Assembly: GCF_001956695.1 (NCBI RefSeq)
Contig: NZ_CP019070.1
Location: 806,001 to 870,000, forward strand
Direction: 5' to 3'
Source of the DNA: Poseidonibacter parvus
GTDB lineage: Bacteria > Campylobacterota > Campylobacteria > Campylobacterales > Arcobacteraceae
DNA: 64,000 nt
A program made the position numbers and the translations under genes. Under the pieces are notes generated by a model. That model made no database searches. It was not told the DNA's origin and saw only the letters and a list, made by a program, of their open reading frames with translations. This document shows, piece by piece, positions 1 through 8,756 of this stretch (positions are counted from its first letter, which is position 1; each line of letters starts with the position of its first letter).

Positions 1-1588
1 TGGACATGATCCATTAAAAGTTTATGCAGCATACGATGTAGCAGGTAAAACTAAAGATAGACCAACTGTAATTTTAGCTAAAACTATTAAAGGTTATGGA
101 ATGGGTGAAGCTGCTGAGGGTAAAAATATTGCTCACGGTGTTAAGAAAGTTGATTTTGCTTCATTAAGACAATTTAGAGATAGATTTAGAATTCCTTTCT
201 CAGATGAAGAAATAGAAAACTTACCATATTATACTTTTGCTGAAGATTCTGCTGAGTTAAAATATATGAAAGAAAGAAGAGAAGAACTTCATGGATTTGT
301 TCCTCAAAGATTAGAAAAATTCACTCAAAAATTAGAAATTCCAAGCTTAGGTGCATTTGATGCAATTACAGCAGGAAGTAAAGATAGAGAAATTTCTACT
401 ACTATGGCATTTGTAAGAATTTTAAACACTTTAGTAAAAGATAAAAATATTGGTAAACAAATTGTTCCAATTGTTCCTGATGAAGCAAGAACATTTGGTA
501 TGGAAGGTATGTTTAGACAAATTGGTATTTATTCTAATGAAGGACAAAAATATGTTCCTCAAGATAGAGATCAAGTTGCGTACTATAAAGAAGATAAAAA
601 AGGTCAAGTACTTCAAGAAGGTATCAATGAGTTAGGAGCTATGGGTTCTTGGGCTGCAGCTGCAACTTCTTATTCTGTAAATGATGTTCCTATGATTCCA
701 TTCTATATTTATTACTCAATGTTTGGATTCCAAAGAACAGGTGATATGGCATGGGCTGCTGGAGATTTAAGAGCTAGAGGATTCTTAGTTGGAGGAACAT
801 CTGGTAGAACTACACTTAATGGTGAAGGTTTACAACATGAAGATGGACATTCACATATTTTAGCTAATACTATTCCAAATTGTATTTCATATGATCCTAC
901 TTATGGTTATGAATTAGCTGTAATTGTTCAAGATGGTATTAATAGAATGTATGGTGAAAATCAAGAAGATGTATTCTATTACTTAACTACTTTAAATGAA
1001 AACTACAAACAACCAGCAATGCCTACAGGTGTTGAAGAGGGAATTAAAAAAGGTATTTATAAATTAGATACAGTGGAAGCTTCAAATGATTACAAAGTTA
1101 AATTATTAGGTTCAGGTTCAATCTTAGAACAAGTTAGAACTGCTGCTGATATTTTAGCAAAAGAGTTTGATATTAAATCAGAGATTTACTCTGTTACTTC
1201 ATACAATGAATTAACAAGAGAAGCACAAGATGTGGAAAGATATAACTTATTACATCCAAATGAAGAAAATAAAACAGCATTTATTACTAGTACTTTAGGT
1301 GAAGATGAAGATAATATTATTATTTCTGCAACTGATTATATGAAAATTTATTCAGACCAATTAAGAGGATATGTTAAAGGTAACTTTAAAGTTCTTGGTA
1401 CTGATGGTTTTGGTAGATCAGATTCAAGAGCAAACTTAAGAGCTCACTTTGAAGTTGATGCTAACTTTATTGCTTATACTACTTTAGCTTCACTTGTAGA
1501 TGAAGGAAAATTAGATAAAGCTGTATTAGTTGAAGCAATTGCTAAGTTTGATATAAATCCAGATAAAATAAATCCATTATATGCATAA
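1..1588 (+). CDS. aceE: Pyruvate dehydrogenase E1 component, 3' part (5' end outside window)
   Basis: C-terminal 528 residues of a homodimeric-type E1, the thiamine-diphosphate subunit that decarboxylates pyruvate and acetylates the lipoyl groups of E2. The frame is open from base 2 to the window edge, so the gene is cut by the window and the ATG at 101 is internal. The first visible residues include GHDPLKVYAAY, PTVILAKTIKGYGMG and AAEGKNIAH, all typical of AceE. Downstream are GLQHEDGHSH and a transketolase C-terminal-like region. The full protein would be near 890 residues. aceF follows 9 bases after the stop and lpdA after that, so the three form one operon for acetyl-CoA synthesis. Nothing looks broken. 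Confidence is high because motif order matches the family throughout. Confidence 0.97.
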   Translation, partial: GHDPLKVYAAYDVAGKTKDRPTVILAKTIKGYGMGEAAEGKNIAHGVKKVDFASLRQFRDRFRIPFSDEEIENLPYYTFAEDSAELKYMKERREELHGFVPQRLEKFTQKLEIPSLGAFDAITAGSKDREISTTMAFVRILNTLVKDKNIGKQIVPIVPDEARTFGMEGMFRQIGIYSNEGQKYVPQDRDQVAYYKEDKKGQVLQEGINELGAMGSWAAAATSYSVNDVPMIPFYIYYSMFGFQRTGDMAWAAGDLRARGFLVGGTSGRTTLNGEGLQHEDGHSHILANTIPNCISYDPTYGYELAVIVQDGINRMYGENQEDVFYYLTTLNENYKQPAMPTGVEEGIKKGIYKLDTVEASNDYKVKLLGSGSILEQVRTAADILAKEFDIKSEIYSVTSYNELTREAQDVERYNLLHPNEENKTAFITSTLGEDEDNIIISATDYMKIYSDQLRGYVKGNFKVLGTDGFGRSDSRANLRAHFEVDANFIAYTTLASLVDEGKLDKAVLVEAIAKFDINPDKINPLYA

Positions 1589-1597
1589 GGTGTGAAA

Positions 1598-3226
1598 ATG
1601 AGTATTGAAGAAATTAAACTACCAGATGTTGGTGGAGAAGAAGTAGAAATTATTGAAATTAGTGTTAGTGTTGGAGATAAGTTAGAAGAAGATGAAGCAA
1701 TAATTGTTGTTGAAACTGAAAAAGCTTCTATGGATATTCCTGCACCTTATAATTGTACAATTGAATCACTAAATGTAAAAGCTGGTGATAAAATATCTGA
1801 AGGTATGGTTATTGCTAGTGTTAAAAAAGAAGGTGCAGAAGAAGCTACACCTGAAGTAAAAGAAGAAGCAGCACCTGTTGTTGAAGTCGAAGTTACAAAA
1901 GTAGAAGAAAAGTCAATTATTGAAACAAATACAAGTTCAGCAGAAATTACTTCGGTTGTTGAAGATGTTTTTGTTCCTGATATCGGTGGTGAAGAAGCTG
2001 TTGATGTTATTGAAATTCTTGCAAGTATTGGTGATTCTATTCTTGAAGAAGATGGAATTATTACTCTTGAAACTGAAAAAGCAACAATGGACGTTCCTGC
2101 ACCTTTTACTGGTATATTAAAAGAAATTTTAGTACAGCCAGGAGCAAAAGTTAAAACTGGTGATTTAATTGCAAGAATGCAAAAAGATATTGTTGTTGAA
2201 ACTCCAAAAGAAACTGTTAAAAAAGAAGAACCTAAAGCTGAAGTTATTGTTGAAAAAACTGTAGCAGTTGCAACTTCAAGTGAACCTGTTAAAACAACTG
2301 AAAAAGTATATGCTAGTCCAAGTGTTAGAAAATTAGCAAGAGAATTTGGTGTTGATTTAGGAAAGGTTTCAGGAACTGGAAATAAGAACAGAATTTTAAA
2401 AGAAGATGTTAGATTATATATTAAAGCTGAATTAACAAAAGTTAACTCTGGGGCTAGTAAAAATTCTGGCTCAGGTTTAGGTTTTGATTTCCCTGAATTA
2501 AAAGAGATTGATTACTCTAAATTTGGTGAGGTAGAAACTGTTGAATTATCTAGAATTCAAAAAATATCAGGACCATCATTACATAGAAACTGGGTTAGTA
2601 TGCCTCATGTTACTCAATTTGATGAAGCAGATATCACTGAACTTGAAAGTTTTAGAAAAGAGCAAAATGCAGTTTATGTAAAAACAGGTGCTGATATTAA
2701 AATTTCGCCATTAGTATTTGCTGTTAAAGCTGTTGCAAAAGCATTAGAATTACATCCTAATTTCAATTCATCATTAAGCTCAGATGGTCAAAGTATTATT
2801 TTCAAAAAATATGTAAATATTGCAGTTGCAATTGATACTCCAAATGGTTTAGTTGTACCTGTTATTAAAGATGCAAATAAAAAAGGTTTTGAAGATATTG
2901 CTAAAGAATTAAAAGAACTTTCAATTAAAGCAAGAGATGGTAAATTAAAAGCTGCTGATATGCAAGGAGGTTGTTTTACAATTTCTTCATTAGGTGGAAT
3001 TGGTGGAACTTACTTTACTCCAATTATTAATGCACCTGAAGTTGCAATCTTAGGACTTTCTAAATCAGAGATTAAACCTGTTTACAACGGAAGTGAGTTT
3101 GAACCTAAATTAATCTTACCATTATCTTTATCATACGACCACAGAGTTATTGATGGAGCAGATGGAGCTAGATTTACAACAACATTATCTAAATTACTAA
3201 GTAATATTAGATTATTACTTTTATAA
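1598..3226 (+). CDS. aceF: Dihydrolipoamide acetyltransferase, PDH E2, two lipoyl domains
   Basis: Transfers the acetyl group from E1-bound intermediate to CoA and forms the core of the PDH complex. Two lipoyl domains are visible: ETEKASMDIP with lipoylated Lys42 and ETEKATMDVP with Lys161, joined by an Ala/Glu/Val-rich linker. A peripheral-subunit-binding domain follows (residues about 238-275, SPSVRKLAREFGVDL), then the catalytic domain with SYDHRVIDGADG (His515). The GTG at 1592 is only one base behind the AAGG at 1587-1590, whereas ATG 1598 is 7 bases away, so 1598 is chosen (542 residues). E. coli AceF has three lipoyl domains; two is common elsewhere. It sits between aceE and lpdA. Confidence 0.96.
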   Translation: MSIEEIKLPDVGGEEVEIIEISVSVGDKLEEDEAIIVVETEKASMDIPAPYNCTIESLNVKAGDKISEGMVIASVKKEGAEEATPEVKEEAAPVVEVEVTKVEEKSIIETNTSSAEITSVVEDVFVPDIGGEEAVDVIEILASIGDSILEEDGIITLETEKATMDVPAPFTGILKEILVQPGAKVKTGDLIARMQKDIVVETPKETVKKEEPKAEVIVEKTVAVATSSEPVKTTEKVYASPSVRKLAREFGVDLGKVSGTGNKNRILKEDVRLYIKAELTKVNSGASKNSGSGLGFDFPELKEIDYSKFGEVETVELSRIQKISGPSLHRNWVSMPHVTQFDEADITELESFRKEQNAVYVKTGADIKISPLVFAVKAVAKALELHPNFNSSLSSDGQSIIFKKYVNIAVAIDTPNGLVVPVIKDANKKGFEDIAKELKELSIKARDGKLKAADMQGGCFTISSLGGIGGTYFTPIINAPEVAILGLSKSEIKPVYNGSEFEPKLILPLSLSYDHRVIDGADGARFTTTLSKLLSNIRLLLL

Positions 3227-3240
3227 AAAGAAGGTAAAAT

Positions 3241-4671
3241 ATGAGTACAGAAATAAAAGCACAAGTATTAGTAATAGGAGCAGGACCTGCTGGGTATTCT
3301 GCTGCTTTTAGAAGTGCAGATTTAGGTTTAGATGTTGTTTTAGTTGAAAAGCATGATACTTTAGGTGGAGTTTGTTTAAATGTTGGATGTATTCCTTCAA
3401 AAGCCTTACTTCATGTTGCTAAAGTTATTGAAGAAGCAGAAGATATTGCACCTCATGGTGTAAGTTTTGCGAAACCTGAAATTGATATTACAAAAATTGC
3501 TGCATATAAAAGTGGTGTTGTAAAAAAACTAACTGATGGTTTAAGTGCAATGTCAAAAATGAGAAAAGTAAAAGTTGTTCAAGGACTTGCAAACTTTGTA
3601 GATAAAAACACTGTAAGCGTTTCAAAAGATGGTGTTGATACTATTGTTAAATTTGATAATGCAATTATTGCTGCTGGTTCAAGACCAATTGAATTAGGTT
3701 TTATTCCTCATGAAGATCCAAGAGTTTGGGATTCTACTGATGCACTTGATTTAGATAATATTCCTTCTAAACTACTTATTATGGGTGGTGGAATTATTGG
3801 TTTAGAAATGGGTACAGTTTATGGTAAATTAGGTTCTACAGTTGATGTTGTTGAAATGCAAGATCAATTAGTTCCAGTTGCTGATAAAGATGTGATAAAA
3901 GCCTATACTAAAGCAAATGAAAAAAGATTTAATATTATGTTAAATACAAAAGTTGCTAAAGTTGAAGCAAAAGAAGATGGTATTCATGTTTCAATGGAAG
4001 GTGAGGGTGTATCTTCTGAACCTATTGTTTATGATGCTGTTTTAGTTGCAATCGGACGAGCTGCAAATGGTAAACTTTTAAGTTTAGAAAATGCAGGTGT
4101 TAATGTAAATGATTGGGGAATTATTGAAGTTGATAAACAAATGAGAACAAATGTAGATAATATTTTTGCAATTGGAGATATTGTTGGTCAACCAATGCTT
4201 GCTCATAAAGGTGTACATGAAGGACATGTAGCAGCTGAGGTAATAGCTGGTAAAAAGCATTATTTTGAGCCAAAAATGATTCCTTCTATTGCATATACTT
4301 TCCCTGAAATTGCATGGGCAGGTATGACTGAGAAAGAAGCTAAAGAAGCTGGTATTGATTACGAAGTTTCTACTTTCCCTTGGTCTGCATCTGGACGAGC
4401 GATTGCAAGTGATGTTAGTGAAAATGCATTTACTAAACTTATTTATGACAAGAAAGACCATACTTTAATAGGTGGTGCAATTGTTGGAGATAATGCTGGT
4501 GAATTACTTGGTGAAATTGGTCTTGCAATTGAAATGGATTGTGATGCTGAAGATATTGCACTTACAATTCACGCTCACCCAACACTTCATGAATCAGTTG
4601 GATTATCAGCTGAAATTTATGAAGGAAGTATTACAGACTTACCAAATGCTAAGGCTGTTAAGAAAAAGTAA
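3241..4671 (+). CDS. lpdA: Dihydrolipoyl dehydrogenase, PDH E3
   Basis: Flavoprotein that reoxidises the dihydrolipoyl groups of E2 with NAD+. 476 residues, normal for the family. Visible: FAD-binding VIGAGPAGYSAA near the N-terminus, the redox disulfide GGVCLNVGCIPSKALL (Cys45 and Cys50), an NAD-binding GGGIIGLEMG segment, the second FAD contact AIGDIVG, and the C-terminal His-Glu pair in HAHPTLHES. AAGG lies 6 bases before the ATG. No extra N-terminal lipoyl domain is present. Last gene of the aceE-aceF-lpdA operon; a terminator hairpin overlaps its stop codon. Confidence 0.97.
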   Translation: MSTEIKAQVLVIGAGPAGYSAAFRSADLGLDVVLVEKHDTLGGVCLNVGCIPSKALLHVAKVIEEAEDIAPHGVSFAKPEIDITKIAAYKSGVVKKLTDGLSAMSKMRKVKVVQGLANFVDKNTVSVSKDGVDTIVKFDNAIIAAGSRPIELGFIPHEDPRVWDSTDALDLDNIPSKLLIMGGGIIGLEMGTVYGKLGSTVDVVEMQDQLVPVADKDVIKAYTKANEKRFNIMLNTKVAKVEAKEDGIHVSMEGEGVSSEPIVYDAVLVAIGRAANGKLLSLENAGVNVNDWGIIEVDKQMRTNVDNIFAIGDIVGQPMLAHKGVHEGHVAAEVIAGKKHYFEPKMIPSIAYTFPEIAWAGMTEKEAKEAGIDYEVSTFPWSASGRAIASDVSENAFTKLIYDKKDHTLIGGAIVGDNAGELLGEIGLAIEMDCDAEDIALTIHAHPTLHESVGLSAEIYEGSITDLPNAKAVKKK

Positions 4672-4693
4672 ATAAGTTTCCTTATTTACTTTT
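4664..4693 (+). terminator. Hairpin terminator of the PDH operon
   Basis: Perfect 13-bp inverted repeat (4664-4676 with 4681-4693), 4-nt loop, A-rich upstream arm and T-ending downstream arm. The lpdA stop codon lies in the left arm. AT-rich stems of this form recur across the window. Confidence 0.7.
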
Positions 4694-4721
4694 GAACTTT
4701 GGGAATTAACCCAAAGTTCAA
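4692..4721. terminator. Second hairpin between lpdA and the convergent DoxX gene
   Basis: A 12-bp perfect stem containing GGG/CCC (4692-4703 with 4710-4721) and loop AATTAA. It lies between convergent genes and is more GC-rich than the preceding hairpin. No long T tract follows on either strand, so it may be a backup terminator or an mRNA 3'-end stabiliser. Confidence 0.5.
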
Positions 4722-4733
4722 TACAAATCTTAC

Positions 4734-5162
4734 TTAAACAGATTTCTTATTATCTAAACTATACTTTCCTGCTCCAATAAAAAATATCACAATAGATAGT
4801 ACTAAATATAATAAAGGAAGCTCAATAACAGGAGCCCCATTTTTAGTTAACATAAATAGCTTTTCTGAATAAACTAAAAATATTGCAAAACACATAGTAA
4901 TACCCATTCCTAAAGCAGCAAGTCTTGTAAATAATCCTAATATAATTAATATAGGTAAAATAATTTCACCTACATATACTCCATAAGCTAAAAACTCTGG
5001 AAAACCTGATTTAACTAAACCTGCAGCAATTTTATCAACACCACTAGATAATTTTGAAAAACCATGAAATAGCATTAATACAGATATAGAAACTCTTAAT
5101 ATTAATTTTCCTACATCTTCACTCAAAACTGATGCTAACTTTTGATCTATTTTTTTATACAT
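4734..5162 (-). CDS. DoxX-family integral membrane protein
   Basis: 142 residues with about four hydrophobic helices, and a family-typical opening (ISVLMLFHGFSKL, then GLVKSGFPEFLAYGVYVGE). The pattern of a conserved helix ending in FHGFSKL followed by amphipathic and three further membrane helices matches DoxX/YphA-type proteins. Molecular function is not firmly established for bacterial members; some are linked to thiol or sulfur metabolism. AAAGG lies 8 bases before the ATG. It is a single gene, convergent with lpdA and well separated from the methyltransferase gene, which is on the same strand downstream. Confidence 0.8.
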   Translation of the reverse strand: MYKKIDQKLASVLSEDVGKLILRVSISVLMLFHGFSKLSSGVDKIAAGLVKSGFPEFLAYGVYVGEIILPILIILGLFTRLAALGMGITMCFAIFLVYSEKLFMLTKNGAPVIELPLLYLVLSIVIFFIGAGKYSLDNKKSV

Positions 5163-5245
5163 TTTTATAACCTTTATTCTTTAAAAAAAGAATTTTACCT
5201 AAGCAATATTAATGAAATTTAAACAATAAGAAATATATAAAATTA

Positions 5246-6331
5246 TTAGCTTTTTTTAGCAGCTAATACCCAAAGTTCTACTTTTTCATTTGCTCTTTGG
5301 TCTGTACGTTTTGTTTTTCTTGATGAAGCTCTAACTTCTCTTGTCAGATGTAAATCTTTTCTAAATCTTTTATGATTTCTTAATTCATCAATTATAGGAT
5401 GAGAACTGTTTTCATCAACTACTTGTGCTAAATTTGAGAATATTAATACAATTTTTCCATCAGGATTTAAATGTTTTAATGCTTGTTCGAAAAAGTTATT
5501 AAAAAGCTCATCTTCATAATACATAGCTTTATCAATACCTTCTTCAAGTTTGTGTTTTGCTTTTATCCATGGAGGATTAAATACTATTACATCAGCTTTA
5601 ACATCACAATTTTCAAATAAGTTGGCATGATTTAAAGTAAGTTTATCTTCATATCCTAAACGTTTAGCTTCTTCATGTACCCCAATTATTGCATTTTTAT
5701 TTGTATCACTTGCATAAATATCATTAAAGCCATTTTGTATTAATTGAAAAGATAAAATACCACTACCAACTCCAATTTCTATTGCTTTTTGTTTTGAACC
5801 TTCATATTTTTTTAGCCATTTATCAAATAGTTTTAAATGATCGAATCTTGTAGGGAAGTATGTTCCATAATAAGGATGCAATGTAATATCTAAGGTTTTA
5901 ATCTCTATTCCTTTTTTATTCCACTGCCAAGAGCTATTCATACCTTGAACTTCAGGAAATGAAATATAAAAATCACTAAGCTCTGGGTATAAAATATCTA
6001 ACCATCCAATTTTTGGTGCTTTTTTTACAGTGATTTTATTATCAACTATTTTTAATAATAATCTATGAGAAGCTAAACGAAAAGCACTTCTATAATCACG
6101 TTGTGTTTGAAAATCTTTATTAGGAAACTTTTTTAATAATTGTTTTTTAAGCTCTTCTAGAACTTGTAAACCATTGCTAAAATATTCTTCAACAATTACA
6201 TATCTTCCTTCAATCATCTCTTTTACTGTTTGGTTTGTATCCATTTTACGGTAAAAACCAATTGCATTATCAATATTAGTTGTGATTATATTTGGTCTTG
6301 TTGGTTTTAAATCTTGTATATCTTGTGTCAT
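5246..6331 (-). CDS. Class I SAM-dependent methyltransferase (NPPW type)
   Basis: 361 residues. The C-terminal half holds a Rossmann methyltransferase core: SAM-binding motif I AIEIGVGSGILSFQ (about residues 184-196), an acidic second strand ASDTN (about 207-211), and the catalytic FNPPW motif (251-255) typical of enzymes that methylate an amino group in RNA, protein or DNA. The N-terminal 150 residues form a substrate-specific domain I do not recognise. The overall layout resembles rRNA or protein-glutamine N-methyltransferases. The target cannot be assigned from sequence alone. The downstream gap to the DoxX gene is 83 bases. Confidence 0.75.
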   Translation of the reverse strand: MTQDIQDLKPTRPNIITTNIDNAIGFYRKMDTNQTVKEMIEGRYVIVEEYFSNGLQVLEELKKQLLKKFPNKDFQTQRDYRSAFRLASHRLLLKIVDNKITVKKAPKIGWLDILYPELSDFYISFPEVQGMNSSWQWNKKGIEIKTLDITLHPYYGTYFPTRFDHLKLFDKWLKKYEGSKQKAIEIGVGSGILSFQLIQNGFNDIYASDTNKNAIIGVHEEAKRLGYEDKLTLNHANLFENCDVKADVIVFNPPWIKAKHKLEEGIDKAMYYEDELFNNFFEQALKHLNPDGKIVLIFSNLAQVVDENSSHPIIDELRNHKRFRKDLHLTREVRASSRKTKRTDQRANEKVELWVLAAKKS

Positions 6332-6367
6332 TTATTTTCTTTCTATAGTTTTAGTTTTTTGTAATAT

Positions 6368-7093
6368 TTATTTGTGAAAAGCGTAAATAGGGCTATTTGT
6401 AATTTTTATATCTTTTGTTAATTCATTTCCATATTTGTCTAAAACTTTATTAAATTCTGTTAACTCAATTTCATCTTGGCTTGACCATACAATATCAAAA
6501 GTTTTTCTATCTTTTTTGCAAGTTAATACATATAAACTTTTTGCATTTGAAAAGTTTACAATAGTAGCTTTATCAAGATATGAAATCATAGTTTCATATG
6601 CTTGTAAACTTTTTTCATCTTTTAATAACTCTTTATTGAAAAAAAGCTTATCAACTTTTCTTGAAGCAAAGGCTAAAAGTACAGTTCTTAAAAGATTATT
6701 GATTTGAGATTCATTTAACTTATTCTTTTTAATTGATAGCTCTACTTGAATATTATCATTTGGGATTTTAGCTCCTAGCATTGACATTGCATGATAAACA
6801 TTTACAACTTTGAAAAAATCAAAAATATAAGTTTTTACTTCCGGTGCTTTTGAAATATCAACTTGAAACAAAACTTTTGTTTTGTCATAAATTATTGAAT
6901 CTTTATCAAAAAAGTATTTTATATTTTCATAAAACTCATTATTGTTTGATGTAACTTCTAGTTTTTTTTCTTTGTTGTTTTCATTTTCTTTATCATGAAA
7001 AAAATTTGAATAGTCAGTTTTTTTACCTTTTAAAAAATGAGAGAATATTAAAATTAGAGGATATATTAAAGTTGTGTGCAGTTTGTTTTTCAT
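6368..7093 (-). CDS. Conserved-looking hypothetical protein
   Basis: 241 residues; not recognised. The first 20 residues are moderately hydrophobic (TLIYPLILIFSHFL after a basic start) and could be a signal anchor. The rest is soluble, Lys/Asn/Asp-rich, with no Cys cluster or nucleotide-binding motif that I can see. AAGAAG lies upstream of the ATG. It ends 36 bases before the methyltransferase start on the same strand, so the two may be co-transcribed. Possible role: an inner-membrane-anchored periplasmic or cytoplasmic factor; this is a guess. Confidence 0.6.
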   Translation of the reverse strand: MKNKLHTTLIYPLILIFSHFLKGKKTDYSNFFHDKENENNKEKKLEVTSNNNEFYENIKYFFDKDSIIYDKTKVLFQVDISKAPEVKTYIFDFFKVVNVYHAMSMLGAKIPNDNIQVELSIKKNKLNESQINNLLRTVLLAFASRKVDKLFFNKELLKDEKSLQAYETMISYLDKATIVNFSNAKSLYVLTCKKDRKTFDIVWSSQDEIELTEFNKVLDKYGNELTKDIKITNSPIYAFHK

Positions 7094-7174
7094 TTAGCTT
7101 CTTTATTGTTTTATTTATTATAACATCTTCTTAATCTATTTTCTTAACTTAAGCCCTTTAAATAATAACTAGAC

Positions 7175-7180
7175 TATAAT
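7175..7180 (+). promoter_or_regulatory. -10 box (TATAAT) for truD
   Basis: Perfect TATAAT 27 bases before the truD ATG. No clear -35 element, as is usual for sigma-70 promoters of this group of bacteria. Confidence 0.55.
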
Positions 7181-7207
7181 TACAAAAATAAATACAAAGA
7201 TATATAG

Positions 7208-8209
7208 ATGATAAAAAGAGAGTTTTTACAAGATCACAAAAGTTTAGATTTTAAGTTTTACCAAAATGTTGATGATTTTATTGTTGAAGAAGTTCCTATT
7301 AAATTTGCTGGTCGTGGTAACTTTATAATTGCAAAAATAAAAAAGCAAAAGCTTGGAACTTGGGATTTAATAGAAAGTTTAGCAAAGGGTTTACGAATAT
7401 ATGACAATGAATTAGGATATGCAGGACTTAAAGATAAAAATGCGACTACAACTCAATATATTTCAATTCCTAAAAAATATTCAAAAGATTTAAAGCAATT
7501 TAGACACAATAAAATTAAAATATTAGAAACAACACTTCATGGATCTAAACTAAATATTGGTGATTTAATTGGAAATAAGTTTGAAATAAATTTACATGAA
7601 GTTCAAGCTCAAGATGTTGGAAAAATTGAAAAACTTTTAAAGCAAATTTCAAAAGTCGGAATGCCAAATTATTTTGGTTTCCAGAGATTTGGTTATGATG
7701 GCTTAGAAAACTTAGAAAAAGCTAGAAAGTATATTTATGAAGACTACCAAATAAAAGATAGAAAAATATCAAAAATGCTTGTAGCTGCTTATCAAAGTGA
7801 TTTTTTTAATAAATGGTTAGTAGAAAGACTTAAACAATCAGATGATAGTTTTAAAGCCATGGATGGTGATGTATTTAGAGATTATAGAGAAGATAAATTC
7901 TTTACTCCTAAAAACTTCACAGAGATAATGCAAAAAGATTTTGAAGATAAAAAAATAGTACCAACAGGATTATTGCCTGGTCAAAAAGCATTTAGAAGTA
8001 TTAAGGATGCTAGAAAAATTGAAGAAATGTTTGATGATACTTATATCAAAGAAAAAGGTTACAGACGTGATGCAATAGTATATCCAAGTGATATTTCTGT
8101 AAGTTTCGATAAAAATACTAATAAATGTAAAGTTAAATTTACATTACCAAAAGCTTCTTATGCAACTGTTTTAATTGAAAACATTGCAAACAGAAACTTA
8201 AAAGCTTAA
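7208..8209 (+). CDS. truD: tRNA pseudouridine(13) synthase TruD
   Basis: Isomerises U13 of tRNA(Glu) to pseudouridine. 333 residues, close to the E. coli protein. The signature YAGLKDKNATTTQ with the catalytic Asp (residue 76) is intact, and the family motifs NYFGFQRFG and LPG(Q)KAFRS are present. The start follows a good -10 box, though the ribosome binding site is weak. The gene is alone in its transcription unit and convergent with the thioredoxin-like gene, sharing a hairpin terminator. Confidence 0.95.
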   Translation: MIKREFLQDHKSLDFKFYQNVDDFIVEEVPIKFAGRGNFIIAKIKKQKLGTWDLIESLAKGLRIYDNELGYAGLKDKNATTTQYISIPKKYSKDLKQFRHNKIKILETTLHGSKLNIGDLIGNKFEINLHEVQAQDVGKIEKLLKQISKVGMPNYFGFQRFGYDGLENLEKARKYIYEDYQIKDRKISKMLVAAYQSDFFNKWLVERLKQSDDSFKAMDGDVFRDYREDKFFTPKNFTEIMQKDFEDKKIVPTGLLPGQKAFRSIKDARKIEEMFDDTYIKEKGYRRDAIVYPSDISVSFDKNTNKCKVKFTLPKASYATVLIENIANRNLKA

Positions 8210-8223
8210 TATTAATAGGTGAT

Positions 8224-8253
8224 ATTTTAGTAAGTATGATTACTTACTAAAAT
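8224..8253. terminator. Bidirectional hairpin terminator, truD / thioredoxin-like gene
   Basis: Perfect 13-bp inverted repeat (8224-8236 with 8241-8253) with loop TGAT, between convergent genes. The stop codon of the minus-strand gene (8240-8242) lies at its centre. Confidence 0.7.
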
Positions 8254-8605
8254 AGACTTTCTCATAATTTTCTAATTGCTCAACACTTTTAACACCAAGT
8301 TTTTTAGCAACAATTTTTCCATTTTCCATATAAACTAAAGTTGGAATACCTTTAATTTCAAATTGTGCTGTAAGAAGTTTTTGATCTTCTATGTTTAACT
8401 TATAAATTTCTACGTTATCTTGTTTTCTTGTATTATATTTTGTCAAGTTTTTACCTAAAACCTTACAAGATGGTCACCAAGTTGCATAAAAATCAATAAT
8501 TACATTTTTGTTTTCAAGTTTACTTTCTATATTTGCAAGAGTTAAATGCTCAAATGCAAAAAGTGAGTTAAAACCTAAAAATAAAATAGCTATTAACTTT
8601 TTCAT
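8240..8605 (-). CDS. Periplasmic thioredoxin-like selenoprotein (UGA = selenocysteine 44)
   Basis: Read through the in-frame TGA at 8474-8476, this is a complete 121-residue thioredoxin-fold protein. It starts at ATG 8605 behind AGGA. A signal peptide (KKLIAILFLGFNSLFA) comes first, then IIDFYATW-U-PSCK, where U replaces the first Cys of the usual WCxxC active site, then the conserved cis-proline loop GIPTLVY and a normal C-terminus. Only the UGA interrupts the frame; the sequence on both sides is coding and in register. A SECIS-like hairpin follows directly. A conventional annotation would give a 68-residue fragment from TTG 8446, without active site or signal peptide. Likely a periplasmic thiol oxidoreductase. 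Alternative: a pseudogene with a point mutation at this Cys. Confidence 0.85.
8440..8468 (-). promoter_or_regulatory. Bacterial SECIS element downstream of the UGA codon
   Basis: On the minus strand, bases 6-34 after the UGA fold into a 12-pair stem (11 bp plus one A-G mismatch; one G-U pair) with 5-nt apical loop AGGUA. The loop GGU falls at bases 19-21 after the UGA. In E. coli fdhF the AGGU of the SelB-binding loop is at the same distance. The hairpin lies within the coding sequence, as bacterial SECIS elements do. Confidence 0.8.
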
Positions 8606-8756
8606 TTTATGTATCCTTTTTTAAATTTTTCTATTATAGTTTTTGAATGTGTAGTTTTTGTTTAGAAAATTAAAATAAGACATTTTTTATCTTGTTTTAT
8701 ATGTGTTTTTGATATCTTATTTTAAAATTAATATATTATTAAAATAAAGAGAAAAA

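Noticed and set aside
8240-8446. 68-residue thioredoxin fragment starting at TTG 8446
   Set aside because: It lacks signal peptide and active site; the intact 121-residue frame with UGA as selenocysteine explains the sequence better.
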